Assembly: GCF_000688455.1 (NCBI RefSeq)
Contig: NZ_JIAL01000001.1
Coordinates: 1,457,001-1,521,000 of the forward strand
Direction of reading: 5' to 3'
DNA length: 64,000 nt
Source: Pseudacidobacterium ailaaui
GTDB taxonomy: Bacteria > Acidobacteriota > Terriglobia > Terriglobales > Acidobacteriaceae
Shown here: in pieces, positions 8,370 through 16,754 of the stretch
How positions within the stretch are numbered: position 1 is the stretch's first letter
Layout of the letters: each line of letters starts with the position of its first letter
Notes under the pieces: generated by a model
What the model was told of the DNA's origin: nothing
The model's database searches: none
Seen by the model: only the letters and a program-made list of their open reading frames with translations
Position numbers and translations under genes: made by a program

Positions 8370-9659
8370 TCATGATTCGCAGCGATGCGGCCTGGTCCCC
8401 AGCCCCTCCAGCGCATCACAGGCCGCCGTAAGCCCGTCTTCCTGCTCCATCTCGCGCTGGATCTTTCGGGCGCGTTCCGCACTGCCCGCATCTTCCAGCA
8501 GCGCGCGCAAAACGCGCGCCACGCGCTCTGCCGTATAGTGCCTGCGCTGGATGATTTTCGCCACACCCATTCTGCGCACCCTCCGCGCATTATCAGGCTG
8601 ATCATGGCTGTAGGGCATCACCACCATGGGACGGCCTGCGCGCATCGCCTGAGCCGTGGTCCCGATGCCGCCCTGATGCACAATGGCGCATGCGTGCGGA
8701 AACAGTCTTGAATAAGGAGCGTAGGGTGCAACACAGATGCTCTCAGGCAGCTGCGCTTTGGGCATGTTGGCCGGATCGCTTCCGGTAAGCAGCACCGCGC
8801 GCATGCCCAGCATCTGCGCGGCCCGCGCACTCTGCTCGTAGAAGTCGCCCGCATCCAGCACCGCCGCCGATCCCAGAGTAAACACGAGCGGCGGCGGCCC
8901 GGCAGCCAGAAAATCACCAAGGGTCGGCGGCAGCTCTGCCTTGCCTGCGTCCCCGTCATAGAAGACAAACCCCGTTACCTTTGTCTTTGCCGGCCAGTCC
9001 GGCTGGGGCGCTCCAAAGACGCGCGAGAACAAGGCCAGCACGAGTTGCCCAGAATGCTTCGCATCAAAGATCGGGTCCTTGCCCCGGCCCAGACCCAGCT
9101 CCCGCCGCAGTGCGTATACCGGCTCGGGCCAGCTGCGCGTTACCCGCCGCGCCACCCATGCCGTCAGATGTCCCAGCCAGGGCACGGCCAGCTGCGCCTT
9201 TGCCAGCGTCGGGAATGGCGGCAGCACTGGCGGATCATATGCAGAGAAAAAAGAGAACGGCGCCAGAACATAAGAGGCCCATGCAATGCCGGTCTTCTCA
9301 GCAACAACCGGCCCGGCATAGGCCAGCTCTCCGGTCACCATCAGGTCTGCGCCTCCATCGGCCTCTACCGCGCAGCGCAGGTCCTCATAGCTCTGCCGCA
9401 GCGCAGGGAAAAGAAACTTGCGCAGGCCATATTCGGTGCCCGTCTTCCGGTTATAGATCCTGGCAACAAGCTCCTTGTCCGTCTGGTCCTGGTCCGGACG
9501 CACCGGGAAAAACCCGATGCCCAGCGGCTCAATCTTGGGACGAAACATCTCTGGCACCGCCAGCACCGGGCGATGCCCGCGCCGCTTCATCTCCAGCGCA
9601 AGAGCAATCAACGGATTGACGTCGCCAAAAGTCCCGAAGGTTGAGAAGACAATGCGCAT
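8370..9659 (-). CDS. GT1-family (UGT-like) glycosyltransferase
   Basis: The 429-residue protein starts MRIVFSTFGTFGDVNPLIALA, the N-terminal motif of GT1 enzymes related to sterol glucosyltransferases and MGT/rhamnosyltransferases. The C-terminal nucleotide-sugar site reads HQGGIGTTAQAMRAGRPMVVMPYSHDQPDN with the expected His, Gly-rich loop and terminal Asp-Gln. No signal peptide or membrane span is present, so it is cytosolic or membrane-peripheral. These enzymes move a sugar from a UDP- or TDP-sugar to a small hydrophobic acceptor. The upstream in-frame ATG at 9704 was rejected because the family begins at this methionine. The adenosine deaminase gene lies 95 bp upstream on the same strand; no functional link is evident. 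Confidence 0.88.
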   Translation of the reverse strand: MRIVFSTFGTFGDVNPLIALALEMKRRGHRPVLAVPEMFRPKIEPLGIGFFPVRPDQDQTDKELVARIYNRKTGTEYGLRKFLFPALRQSYEDLRCAVEADGGADLMVTGELAYAGPVVAEKTGIAWASYVLAPFSFFSAYDPPVLPPFPTLAKAQLAVPWLGHLTAWVARRVTRSWPEPVYALRRELGLGRGKDPIFDAKHSGQLVLALFSRVFGAPQPDWPAKTKVTGFVFYDGDAGKAELPPTLGDFLAAGPPPLVFTLGSAAVLDAGDFYEQSARAAQMLGMRAVLLTGSDPANMPKAQLPESICVAPYAPYSRLFPHACAIVHQGGIGTTAQAMRAGRPMVVMPYSHDQPDNARRVRRMGVAKIIQRRHYTAERVARVLRALLEDAGSAERARKIQREMEQEDGLTAACDALEGLGTRPHRCES

Positions 9660-9754
9660 CTTCTTCGATATCACCTGCCACCAGCCCTTTGTCCTCCCGC
9701 GCACAGGCGCTCTGTCGTCCTGGGCGCCCCTGAGGGACCTGCATGACCCATCGT

Positions 9755-11305
9755 TTAATAGCTGGCCTCAAACCGATGAAAGCGCCGTTCCAGCTCCCAT
9801 TCCTGCTGTGCCTTTTCGCTGGATTGGACAATTGCAGCGCAGGCCCCCATCGGGCTTTCACGTCCAAGCTGACCGCGGCATGGCGCCACAGGCTGCTCCA
9901 GTTTCTCCGGGGTCGAGGACTGCCACAGGCTGGCCCCGGGCAGGAAGCTGTGCTCGATGCTGGCCCGCGCCATCTGCTTCAGATCGCGGTAGTCCAGAGA
10001 ATATGTAACCACAGCGCGTACATATTCATGCGTCAGATCAATGCGGGAAACACCCTCATCATCCGTAGACAATGCCACCGGCACTCCGTATCTGCGATAG
10101 ATCCGGAATGGGTGGTCCTCGCCCTTGATGTTCAGAATCACGTCATTGCTGGTCAGGTTCACCTCTACCAGAACATGCTTTACCGCCATCTCCTTCAGCA
10201 GCGCATACGGCCTGCTCTCATACATCACGTCCACGCCGTGGCCGATGCGCTCGGCGCCCGCCACCTCGACCGCCGAACGGATATGAAAGCTCAGCCCGTC
10301 CGGAGGCACCATCCCCGGCGCCAGCTCGCCGGCGTGCAGCGTCACATGCACTTTCGGATAGAAGCGGTGCAGCACCGCAATCATGTCCATCTGCAGCTGG
10401 TAGTCCCTCATGCAGACAAAGCAGTCCTCCGGCTGTACCAGGTTGATGCCCACCACCTCCGGGTCCACCGAGGCGACTTCAAACCCCAGCAGGATCTGCG
10501 CAAACACTGCCTCCCGCGGCAGTCCGCGCAGTACCTGATAGATGTAGCGGACCTGGACCTTGCACGCGGGCTGCGCATCTTCTTTGCCGCAATGCTCACG
10601 CTGCTGCCGCGCCGCTTCGGCCTCATCGAAGAACGCCCGCGCAGCGGGAACAAAATTGCGGAACCCGGCTGCCAGCAGTTGCTCGCGATACTGCGCAAAG
10701 TCCGGCTGGAAGCCCACCTTGGCCGCCAGCACCGCCGCTGGTTTAAAGTCCGGCGTCTCCATCAGTTCCAGATACTGTTCGTTCTGCGATGCCGCGCGCG
10801 AGGCCACCTCATCAATCCACTCCGGTGTGTGGGCCTTGCTGGTGCCGCCAAACTTGTCAAAGGTGTTAAAGAAATGGTCATGCCCGGACTCGCCCGTCAC
10901 CGGCACAAATGTGCGCATGGAAAAGGAGTCAATCAGCGCATCATAAAGCTTCTGGTCCTGCGGAACGGCGGCCGCAGAGACCTCGCCCGCTTTGCACGCT
11001 CCGTGCTCCGGACGCACAAATTCCAGCCTTACCGTGTCCACGCACAGACCGTCTTCGCCTGCGGCGCGGAGGAAGGACTCCGCATAGACGGCCCCGGAAA
11101 GATGCACATGCAGGTCGCCCCCCTTGGGCATTTCATAGAGAAATGCCCGCAGCGCCAACGGCCCCTCTTTGCGCGCCTCTTCAAAAGCACGCGCCGTCCG
11201 CTCCTCAGCATCTGCAACTCGGACTGGCCGCGCCGCCTGAGCAGCGGCCACAGCACACATCCATAAACACACAGCGAAGAATTGGCAGCGTTTGGCCCAA
11301 TGCAT
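9755..11305 (-). CDS. Exported ADGF-type adenosine deaminase
   Basis: The 516-residue protein has a signal peptide ending near AAAQA and the full adenosine deaminase metal site: LHVHLSG near residue 65, HAGEL with the catalytic Glu, IGHGVD with the catalytic His, and STDDEGVSR with the Asp pair. Length above 500 and export match the ADGF/CECR1 subfamily rather than the 330-residue cytosolic enzymes. It would deaminate extracellular adenosine or related nucleosides to inosine in the periplasm. Cys residues at several positions suggest disulphides. A well-spaced AAGGA precedes the ATG. Its start lies only 25 bp from the start of the divergent glycosidase gene, so its promoter must overlap that coding region. 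Confidence 0.88.
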   Translation of the reverse strand: MHWAKRCQFFAVCLWMCAVAAAQAARPVRVADAEERTARAFEEARKEGPLALRAFLYEMPKGGDLHVHLSGAVYAESFLRAAGEDGLCVDTVRLEFVRPEHGACKAGEVSAAAVPQDQKLYDALIDSFSMRTFVPVTGESGHDHFFNTFDKFGGTSKAHTPEWIDEVASRAASQNEQYLELMETPDFKPAAVLAAKVGFQPDFAQYREQLLAAGFRNFVPAARAFFDEAEAARQQREHCGKEDAQPACKVQVRYIYQVLRGLPREAVFAQILLGFEVASVDPEVVGINLVQPEDCFVCMRDYQLQMDMIAVLHRFYPKVHVTLHAGELAPGMVPPDGLSFHIRSAVEVAGAERIGHGVDVMYESRPYALLKEMAVKHVLVEVNLTSNDVILNIKGEDHPFRIYRRYGVPVALSTDDEGVSRIDLTHEYVRAVVTYSLDYRDLKQMARASIEHSFLPGASLWQSSTPEKLEQPVAPCRGQLGRESPMGACAAIVQSSEKAQQEWELERRFHRFEASY

Positions 11306-11330
11306 TTACGATTTCCTTTTGGTGCGATTC

Positions 11331-13802
11331 ATGACAAGTGTATGGTATTGGCGTCTTCTGGCGGTCCTCTTTTTCTTCCTGCCTGCTTCTGCCCAGTCCT
11401 GGCTCCGGCCCCTGGACCGGTTCCCCCTGAATGCCAGCCCGCTCACCATCCGTCAGCACGCGGAAGCGCAGAAGCCTTTCACCGTGGCCGGGGAGTGCGG
11501 CACCTTCGTCGGCCAGCAGGACGGCAGCTTCGAGGCCTGGATCTTCCCCGTCAAGCTGCTCAGCCACTTCCGCATTCAGGCCCAGATGCAGGACTATCCC
11601 ATCCCCATCGACGTGAATGAGCAGGCCGCTGAAATCGAAGTCTCACCCGGCCACACCACCATTACCTACTCGCATGCCGCCTTCACCGTGCGGGAAGTCC
11701 TCTTCGCCACGCCCTGCACGCAGAACGGCACAGGCATCATGGCCCTCTTTCAGGTCGAGTCTGTTCGCCCCATCAAGCTGACTTTTTCCTTTACTCCGGA
11801 AGTCAAGCGCATGTGGCCCGCACCCAACTACAACGCGCCTTCTCCGGAATGGGTAAAACTGGGCCCCAGCGGTTACTACATCCTGCATACCGATTCCCCG
11901 GACCTGGCCGCGGCCATCGCCATGCCTGACGCGCAGCCCGGCATCCTTGCCCCCTACCAGGAGCGCCCCAGGTTCTGGCCGCTGCAATTTGTTTTAGACA
12001 TAGACCCCAGGCACGATGCGGACAAATACTTTCCCCTGCTCATGGCCGTGGGCAACGATGAAACATCCGCAAAGGCCCCGGCGCTCACGGCGCAACTGGA
12101 GCGGCTCAGCGGGCAGGCCAGACAACTGTATTCGCAGACCGAGGACTACTACGACCATTTCTTTGACCAGCGCCTTACCGCTGAAACTCCCGACAGGAGC
12201 TTTGACGAGGCCCTGCGCTGGGCCGAGCTTTCCATTGACCAGCTCCGCGTGCGCCACGGCGAGGAAATCGGCCTCGTCGCAGGCTTCTATTCCTCCGGCG
12301 ACTCCAACCGTCCCGGCTTCGGCTGGTTCTTTGGCCGCGATACTCTGTACACCCTCTACGCCGTCAATAGTTACGGCGACTTCGCCCTCACCCGCCAGGC
12401 CCTTGAATTCCTCATCCACCGCCAGCGCGCCGATGGCAAAATCATGCACGAATATTCACAGACCGCCGAGATGGTGGACTGGGCGCGATTTCCCTACGAA
12501 TACGCCGCCGCCGACTCCACCCCACTCTTCCTCATGGCCATGGAAGATTACGTGAACACGAGCGGCGATGTGGACTTCCTCCGCCAGCATTGGGACTCGG
12601 TCGAGAAAGCATGGCAGTTCGAACGCACGCATGACAGCGACGGCGACGGCATCTATGACAATTCGCAGGGCACAGGCTGGGTCGAAAGCTGGCCGTCAGG
12701 AATGCCGCACCAGGAAATTTATCTCGCTGCCCTCGACCAGCAGGCCAGCGGCGCGTTTTCGCGCCTTGCGCGCATCATGGACCATCCGGATGCATCCAGC
12801 CAGGCCGCCGCCCGCGCGCAGAAGATCGCCAGCACCATCGAAGCAGAATACTCCGGGCCCATGTACGCTTTCAGCCGCAACGCCGATGGCTCGCTCGACA
12901 AAAGCGCGACCATCTATCCTGCCGTCGCCTGGTGGGACGGCCACTTCTCCCTGCAGCATCCGGATGCCATGTTCCGCCGCTGGGCCTCAGAGGAATTTTC
13001 TACCGACTGGGGCCTGCGCGATGTGGGCGACCGCGAGCCGTTCTATGACCCCATCAGCTATCACCAGGGCTCGGTTTGGCCGCTCTTCACCGGATGGGCC
13101 GCTCTGGCCGAATACCGCACTGGCCGCACGCTCTCCGGCTACGCGCACCTGATGCAGAATGCCGACCTCACCTGGGCGCAGGACCTCGGCGCGGTCACAG
13201 AGCTTCTCTCCGGAGCCTTCTTCCAGCCGCTGGGCCGCAGCACCACGCACCAGCTCTGGTCCTCCGCAATGGTCCTGACTCCTGCCATCCGCGGCCTCTT
13301 CGGCCTCGCCATCGATGCCGAGCACACGACCATCACCGTGACGCCGCACCTGCCCGCAGACTGGGACCACGCCACACTCCGCCATATCTCGGTTGGGGAC
13401 CAAAGGACTGACCTCGAATTTCACCGCGAAGACGGCGCCTTGACCGTCCGCGCCAGTAACAGCAAGGTCAAACTGGCAGGGGAAAAAAACGGAGTGCTGC
13501 GCCTTGCTCTGCCTCCGGTTGAAGTGGGCGTCCCTCACGCGCTGCCTCTGCCCGGTGCGGAGACCCGACAACTGAAAGTCCTGAATCAGAAGCAAGACGC
13601 GCATTCTCTCACACTCGAACTCGAAGCCCAGGGCGGCAGCGCGTATGACTTGCCTCTGCGCCTGAACGGCCTGCACAGCCGGCCCCATGTGGAAGGGGCC
13701 AGCATCGCGCAGCCGGAGACGCCTTCTGCCCTTGGCCGTCTGCATGTGGTCTTTCCGGCAGGAGACGGATACCAACAACAGACCGTGCAGATCACATGGT
13801 GA
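11331..13802 (+). CDS. Exported six-hairpin glycosidase (amylo-1,6-glucosidase / GH63-like)
   Basis: This 823-residue protein has a signal peptide ending at PASAQ, an N-terminal beta-sandwich, and an (alpha/alpha)6-barrel with GWFFGRDTLY at about residue 331, GWVESWPSG at about 449 and QGSVWPLFTGW at about 578. These are the Arg-Asp, acid and Trp motifs seen in glycogen-debranching/GH63-type glucosidases. A C-terminal beta domain follows. It probably trims alpha-linked glucose from imported oligosaccharides or glycans in the periplasm. I took the ATG at the start of the signal peptide rather than the upstream in-frame ATG. No strong ribosome binding site precedes it. GH family assignment between GH63, GH15-like and unclassified is uncertain. 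Confidence 0.82.
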   Translation: MTSVWYWRLLAVLFFFLPASAQSWLRPLDRFPLNASPLTIRQHAEAQKPFTVAGECGTFVGQQDGSFEAWIFPVKLLSHFRIQAQMQDYPIPIDVNEQAAEIEVSPGHTTITYSHAAFTVREVLFATPCTQNGTGIMALFQVESVRPIKLTFSFTPEVKRMWPAPNYNAPSPEWVKLGPSGYYILHTDSPDLAAAIAMPDAQPGILAPYQERPRFWPLQFVLDIDPRHDADKYFPLLMAVGNDETSAKAPALTAQLERLSGQARQLYSQTEDYYDHFFDQRLTAETPDRSFDEALRWAELSIDQLRVRHGEEIGLVAGFYSSGDSNRPGFGWFFGRDTLYTLYAVNSYGDFALTRQALEFLIHRQRADGKIMHEYSQTAEMVDWARFPYEYAAADSTPLFLMAMEDYVNTSGDVDFLRQHWDSVEKAWQFERTHDSDGDGIYDNSQGTGWVESWPSGMPHQEIYLAALDQQASGAFSRLARIMDHPDASSQAAARAQKIASTIEAEYSGPMYAFSRNADGSLDKSATIYPAVAWWDGHFSLQHPDAMFRRWASEEFSTDWGLRDVGDREPFYDPISYHQGSVWPLFTGWAALAEYRTGRTLSGYAHLMQNADLTWAQDLGAVTELLSGAFFQPLGRSTTHQLWSSAMVLTPAIRGLFGLAIDAEHTTITVTPHLPADWDHATLRHISVGDQRTDLEFHREDGALTVRASNSKVKLAGEKNGVLRLALPPVEVGVPHALPLPGAETRQLKVLNQKQDAHSLTLELEAQGGSAYDLPLRLNGLHSRPHVEGASIAQPETPSALGRLHVVFPAGDGYQQQTVQITW

Positions 13803-13931
13803 GTCTTTGCTATACTAAGTGAGGTTGTTTGACGTCAGCTTGCCTCCAGAAGCGGTTCCGCCTGGGCAACTCGCCTTCTCAGACACACCACGCCGCGCGA
13901 CAAGGCGGGGCGTTCCTTGGAATCTCCCCAA

Positions 13932-14006
13932 GGCCAGGTAGCTCAGTGGTAGAGCGCGGCCCTGAAAAGGCCGGCGTCGGCGGTTCGATCCCGTCCCTGG
14001 CCACCA
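13932..14006 (+). tRNA. tRNA-Phe (GAA)
   Basis: A complete 75-nt cloverleaf is present: acceptor arms GGCCAGG and CCTGGCC pair, the D arm is GCTC/GAGC, the anticodon arm GGCC-CTGAAAA-GGCC shows anticodon GAA, the T loop is GTTCGATCC-like, and CCA is encoded. The next 45 bp contain three tandem copies of a 14-bp unit. The 3' half of this tRNA recurs at 14.1 kb and 30.6 kb, so this gene is the probable integration target of the adjoining island. Confidence 0.97.
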
Positions 14007-14009
14007 CCT

Positions 14010-14051
14010 GCACCCCATCCCAAGCACCCCATCCCAAGCACCCCATCCCAA
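14010..14051. repeat. Three tandem 14-bp units after tRNA-Phe
   Basis: The unit GCACCCCATCCCAA occurs three times head to tail directly after the tRNA CCA end. The two other tRNA-Phe-like copies (14.1 and 30.6 kb) contain only one unit at the same place. The expansion is therefore specific to this copy. Confidence 0.9.
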
Positions 14052-14108
14052 AGACCTCCATCCCTGGCCGCGCTCTGTGTCGTGGCGCGCAGCGCCCAGA
14101 CTAGGCCC

Positions 14109-14190
14109 GCGGCCCTGAAAAGGCCCCTTGTCGGCGGTTCGATCCCGTCCCTGGCCACCACCTGCACCCCATCCCAAAGACCTCCATCCC
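14109..14190 (+). repeat. Truncated tRNA-Phe copy and flank (left island repeat)
   Basis: This copy repeats the anticodon arm, T arm, acceptor 3' strand and CCA of tRNA-Phe plus 30 bp of downstream sequence, but lacks the 5' acceptor and D arm, so it cannot fold into a tRNA. From 14121 to 14190 it matches 30571-30640 at 67 of 70 positions. It ends 28 bp before the 3' end of the histidine kinase gene. It is the likely left boundary (attL-like) of the island. Confidence 0.85.
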
Positions 14191-14218
14191 CGAGAGCACT
14201 GTTTAGAAAATCAGGATC

Positions 14219-15688
14219 TTACCTGTGAATCAGAGTCAGGGAGCGAGAAACTTCGATATTCGCTTTACTTCCACGAGGCCAGGAAATGGATAGCGACGCT
14301 CCTCCCTTGGGGCGGTTTGACGCCGTCACACTCCCACCATGCGCGCGCACTACGGCTTCAACAAAGGCAAGGCCAAGACCATGTCCTTTCGAGCCTCTTC
14401 CTTTTACCCGCTGCTCGAATATATGGCGGCTGATCTCTGCAGAAAATCCGGGCCCGTCATCTTCGACAATCAGTGTTGCAAGATCTTCGTTTGCGCTGAG
14501 TGTGATAAAGACGGTGCATGATGCTGGCAAATGATTTAGTTCATTATCCAGAAGATTGGCAATTACACGATGGAGAAGCGCCGCATCTGCCAATACCATA
14601 ACAGGACCCGCACTGCGAAGATTGACCCTAAGCCCTTTTTCTGACATCGATGGCTCATACAGATCGATCATGACTCTCATCAGTTCATCAAGATCGACTT
14701 CTGTCAGAGACAGTCTCAGCGCATCGGCCTTTGCTTCAGCTACGTCGAGAGAAACATTCAGGTATTCCGTCAATCGATCCAATTCATCTATGGCCGAAAC
14801 AAGGGGCTCGCTTTGCCCGGCCTTAAAGTCTCCACACAACGCTATCTCCAGCTTTCCACGAATCGCAGTTAATGGGCTGCGAAGGTCATGAGCTAGAGCC
14901 CCAGTAATGGTATGCAGTTGATGCATCGAACTTTCAATTCGATCCAGCATGTGGTTGAGCGTCTGGGCAAGATGCCCTATTTCATCGTTTCGCTTGCTGG
15001 TCGGGACTCTGCGGCTCAAATCAGATTGCCCAATTTGGGATGCAGCCTCGGTTATCTTGCGAACAAGGCCCAGCATACGTTTAGTAACAAAAAACACAAT
15101 GGCTGAATCGAACAGAACAATCAGTAACCAGAGACAGAAAAATCGCAAGCGGAGATTCCTCAGTACACGCAATTCATCTCGCTCGGAAAGTCCGAGATAA
15201 ATGCGACTCCCATCATCGAGTTGCACTGATGCGATTCGAAATGGAGAATCGAAACCTTTGACATGCAGGTCGTATGGAACTTCAGAAATGAACTTGCGCT
15301 CACGAATCGCTGCAAGATTTGCCAATCCATCCCCAGAGCCTACCCATAGCTTCAAAGCGCCGTCATTCCCGACTTGTAGAAAAAAAACGGAGTCGTTCTC
15401 ATTGCTGTTCGAACGAAGCTTATAGGAAACCTCTCTGCTCGCAAGTTCTGCAACTTCGCCTACTACTCTGCTGTAGAGGCGATCCTTGGGCGTTCGCCCA
15501 GCCACATCACGGAGAACGGCAACTTCTCCCGTAAGCCATGCATCGCTTCTACTCTGAATATCATTCGCTATGAAGCGATGAAGCATAACAAAGATGAGCA
15601 TGGTTCCCACTGCAAACGCAACCGTTCCCCAAAGAGAAATGTGCCATGCGGCGCTCCGCATAAGAGGATTAGCGGTCTTTGAGTACAT
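14219..15688 (-). CDS. Membrane sensor histidine kinase of an OmpR-type two-component system
   Basis: The 489-residue kinase has two membrane spans (about residues 15-40 and 182-203) enclosing a periplasmic sensor region of some 140 residues. A HAMP domain (about 203-255) follows, then the HisKA phosphoacceptor His267 in ALAHDLRSPLTAIRGKLE, and an ATPase domain with NDELNHLP (N box), VEDDGPGFS (G1) and GHGLGLAFVEAVV (G2). I chose the ATG with a GAGG site; it overlaps the response regulator end by 20 nt. A second ATG 8 bp after the regulator stop codon has no ribosome binding site. The pair is divergent from the type III polyketide synthase gene and may control it. The stimulus is unknown. Base composition is lower in GC than in the flanks. 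Confidence 0.92.
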   Translation of the reverse strand: MYSKTANPLMRSAAWHISLWGTVAFAVGTMLIFVMLHRFIANDIQSRSDAWLTGEVAVLRDVAGRTPKDRLYSRVVGEVAELASREVSYKLRSNSNENDSVFFLQVGNDGALKLWVGSGDGLANLAAIRERKFISEVPYDLHVKGFDSPFRIASVQLDDGSRIYLGLSERDELRVLRNLRLRFFCLWLLIVLFDSAIVFFVTKRMLGLVRKITEAASQIGQSDLSRRVPTSKRNDEIGHLAQTLNHMLDRIESSMHQLHTITGALAHDLRSPLTAIRGKLEIALCGDFKAGQSEPLVSAIDELDRLTEYLNVSLDVAEAKADALRLSLTEVDLDELMRVMIDLYEPSMSEKGLRVNLRSAGPVMVLADAALLHRVIANLLDNELNHLPASCTVFITLSANEDLATLIVEDDGPGFSAEISRHIFEQRVKGRGSKGHGLGLAFVEAVVRAHGGSVTASNRPKGGASLSISWPRGSKANIEVSRSLTLIHR

Positions 15689-16346
15689 ATCCAATACCTC
15701 GTACGGTTCGGATGAGCGGTTCGCGGCCTTCTGTATCCACTTTGCCGCGCAAACGGTAGATATGCACATCAACAACGTTGGTGTTTGGCTGGAATCGCAT
15801 TCCCCATACTTCGGAGAGCAGCATCGAGCGAGTGATGACACGACCCGCATGTCTACATAAATAAGCCAGAAGCACAAACTCCTGCGGGGTTAGATTTAGG
15901 ACCTCTCCCCCGCGAGAAGCCCTACGATTGATGAAATCCAGTTCCAGATCCAGTACCCGGAGACGAGCTGCTTCTTCAATGGGAGCCGCATTGCGCCGCA
16001 AGAGATTGCGCAGTCTGGCCAACAATTCTGCCAGTGCAAAAGGCTTTGTCAGGTAGTCGTCTCCGCCTTGCTCCAGACCTTTGACTCTGTCATCCACTGA
16101 TCTTCTGGCTGACAGTATTAATACTGGACTACGGATGCCGGATTGTCGGAGTTGGAGAATCAGATCAATGCCATCCTGATCCGGAAGTCCCAAATCAACA
16201 ATGAGTCCGTCGTAGGCCTGCCTGGATGCCAACTGAGTTGCGGCACTCCCATTTTCTGCTGTATCTACTTCGTAGCCGGCCTCAACCAAAGATTGCTTGA
16301 CAAAACTTGAAATCTCCGGTTCGTCCTCAACCAGTAGAAGTCGCAT
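15669..16346 (-). CDS. OmpR-family response regulator
   Basis: The 225-residue protein has a receiver domain with the acidic pair in LLVEDEPEI, phosphoacceptor Asp51 in VDLGLPD, and Lys101 in YLTKPFA. A winged-helix DNA-binding domain follows, with LTPQEFVLLAYL and VDVHIYRLRGKVD and the C-terminal IRTVRGIGYVL hairpin. It is the first gene of a two-gene operon with the histidine kinase. Its start lies about 410 bp from the polyketide synthase start on the opposite strand, and this shared region is the natural place for its binding site. Closest in layout to the QseB/CzcR/PmrA group, but the signal cannot be told. Confidence 0.93.
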   Translation of the reverse strand: MRLLLVEDEPEISSFVKQSLVEAGYEVDTAENGSAATQLASRQAYDGLIVDLGLPDQDGIDLILQLRQSGIRSPVLILSARRSVDDRVKGLEQGGDDYLTKPFALAELLARLRNLLRRNAAPIEEAARLRVLDLELDFINRRASRGGEVLNLTPQEFVLLAYLCRHAGRVITRSMLLSEVWGMRFQPNTNVVDVHIYRLRGKVDTEGREPLIRTVRGIGYVLKDR

Positions 16347-16754
16347 GATTCATGTTAAGCCATTTGATCCGCAATTCTCTTGCCTCGGAAGCCCTGAGGA
16401 TCACGATTTGTTCATCATGCTTCACAGCATGATGGATCACCCCAAAAAACCGCCAATGCACAGGAGAGTCGAATCATGACTTCAGCCGCAAGATACGCAG
16501 GATAATAGATTTCTCAGGCCCGTACTTTCAATCATTTCTTCTTCCATGAACAAATCGTAATCCTATCCTCCCCCCTACAAGTGCTACCGAATGATCAATC
16601 TGCTCGTCTCATGGAGCAGCCATACTATGACAAAATATGAAGATTGTTCTCTCAAGCGTCGCCTGTCCAGCATCATCGTCGCTTCGTGGTTCGGCTTCTC
16701 CGGGTACAGAAAGGGTATGGAATGCCGGAAATTTGGGCTGGAGGTCGATTACCT
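16347..16754. other. Divergent intergenic region, response regulator / polyketide synthase
   Basis: No gene is supported here; the open frame that runs from 16644 into the synthase lacks a ribosome binding site and family resemblance before the ATG at 16755. The region holds a perfect inverted repeat, CATCATGC and GCATGATG, at 16413-16420 and 16427-16434, flanked on both sides by GATCAC. It could be an operator or a small hairpin. The promoters of both the two-component operon and the synthase operon must be here, but I cannot place them confidently. Confidence 0.5.

Noticed and set aside
14010-14051. Tandem 14-bp repeats considered as a CRISPR-like array
   Set aside because: Units are directly adjacent with no spacers and no cas genes occur in the window.
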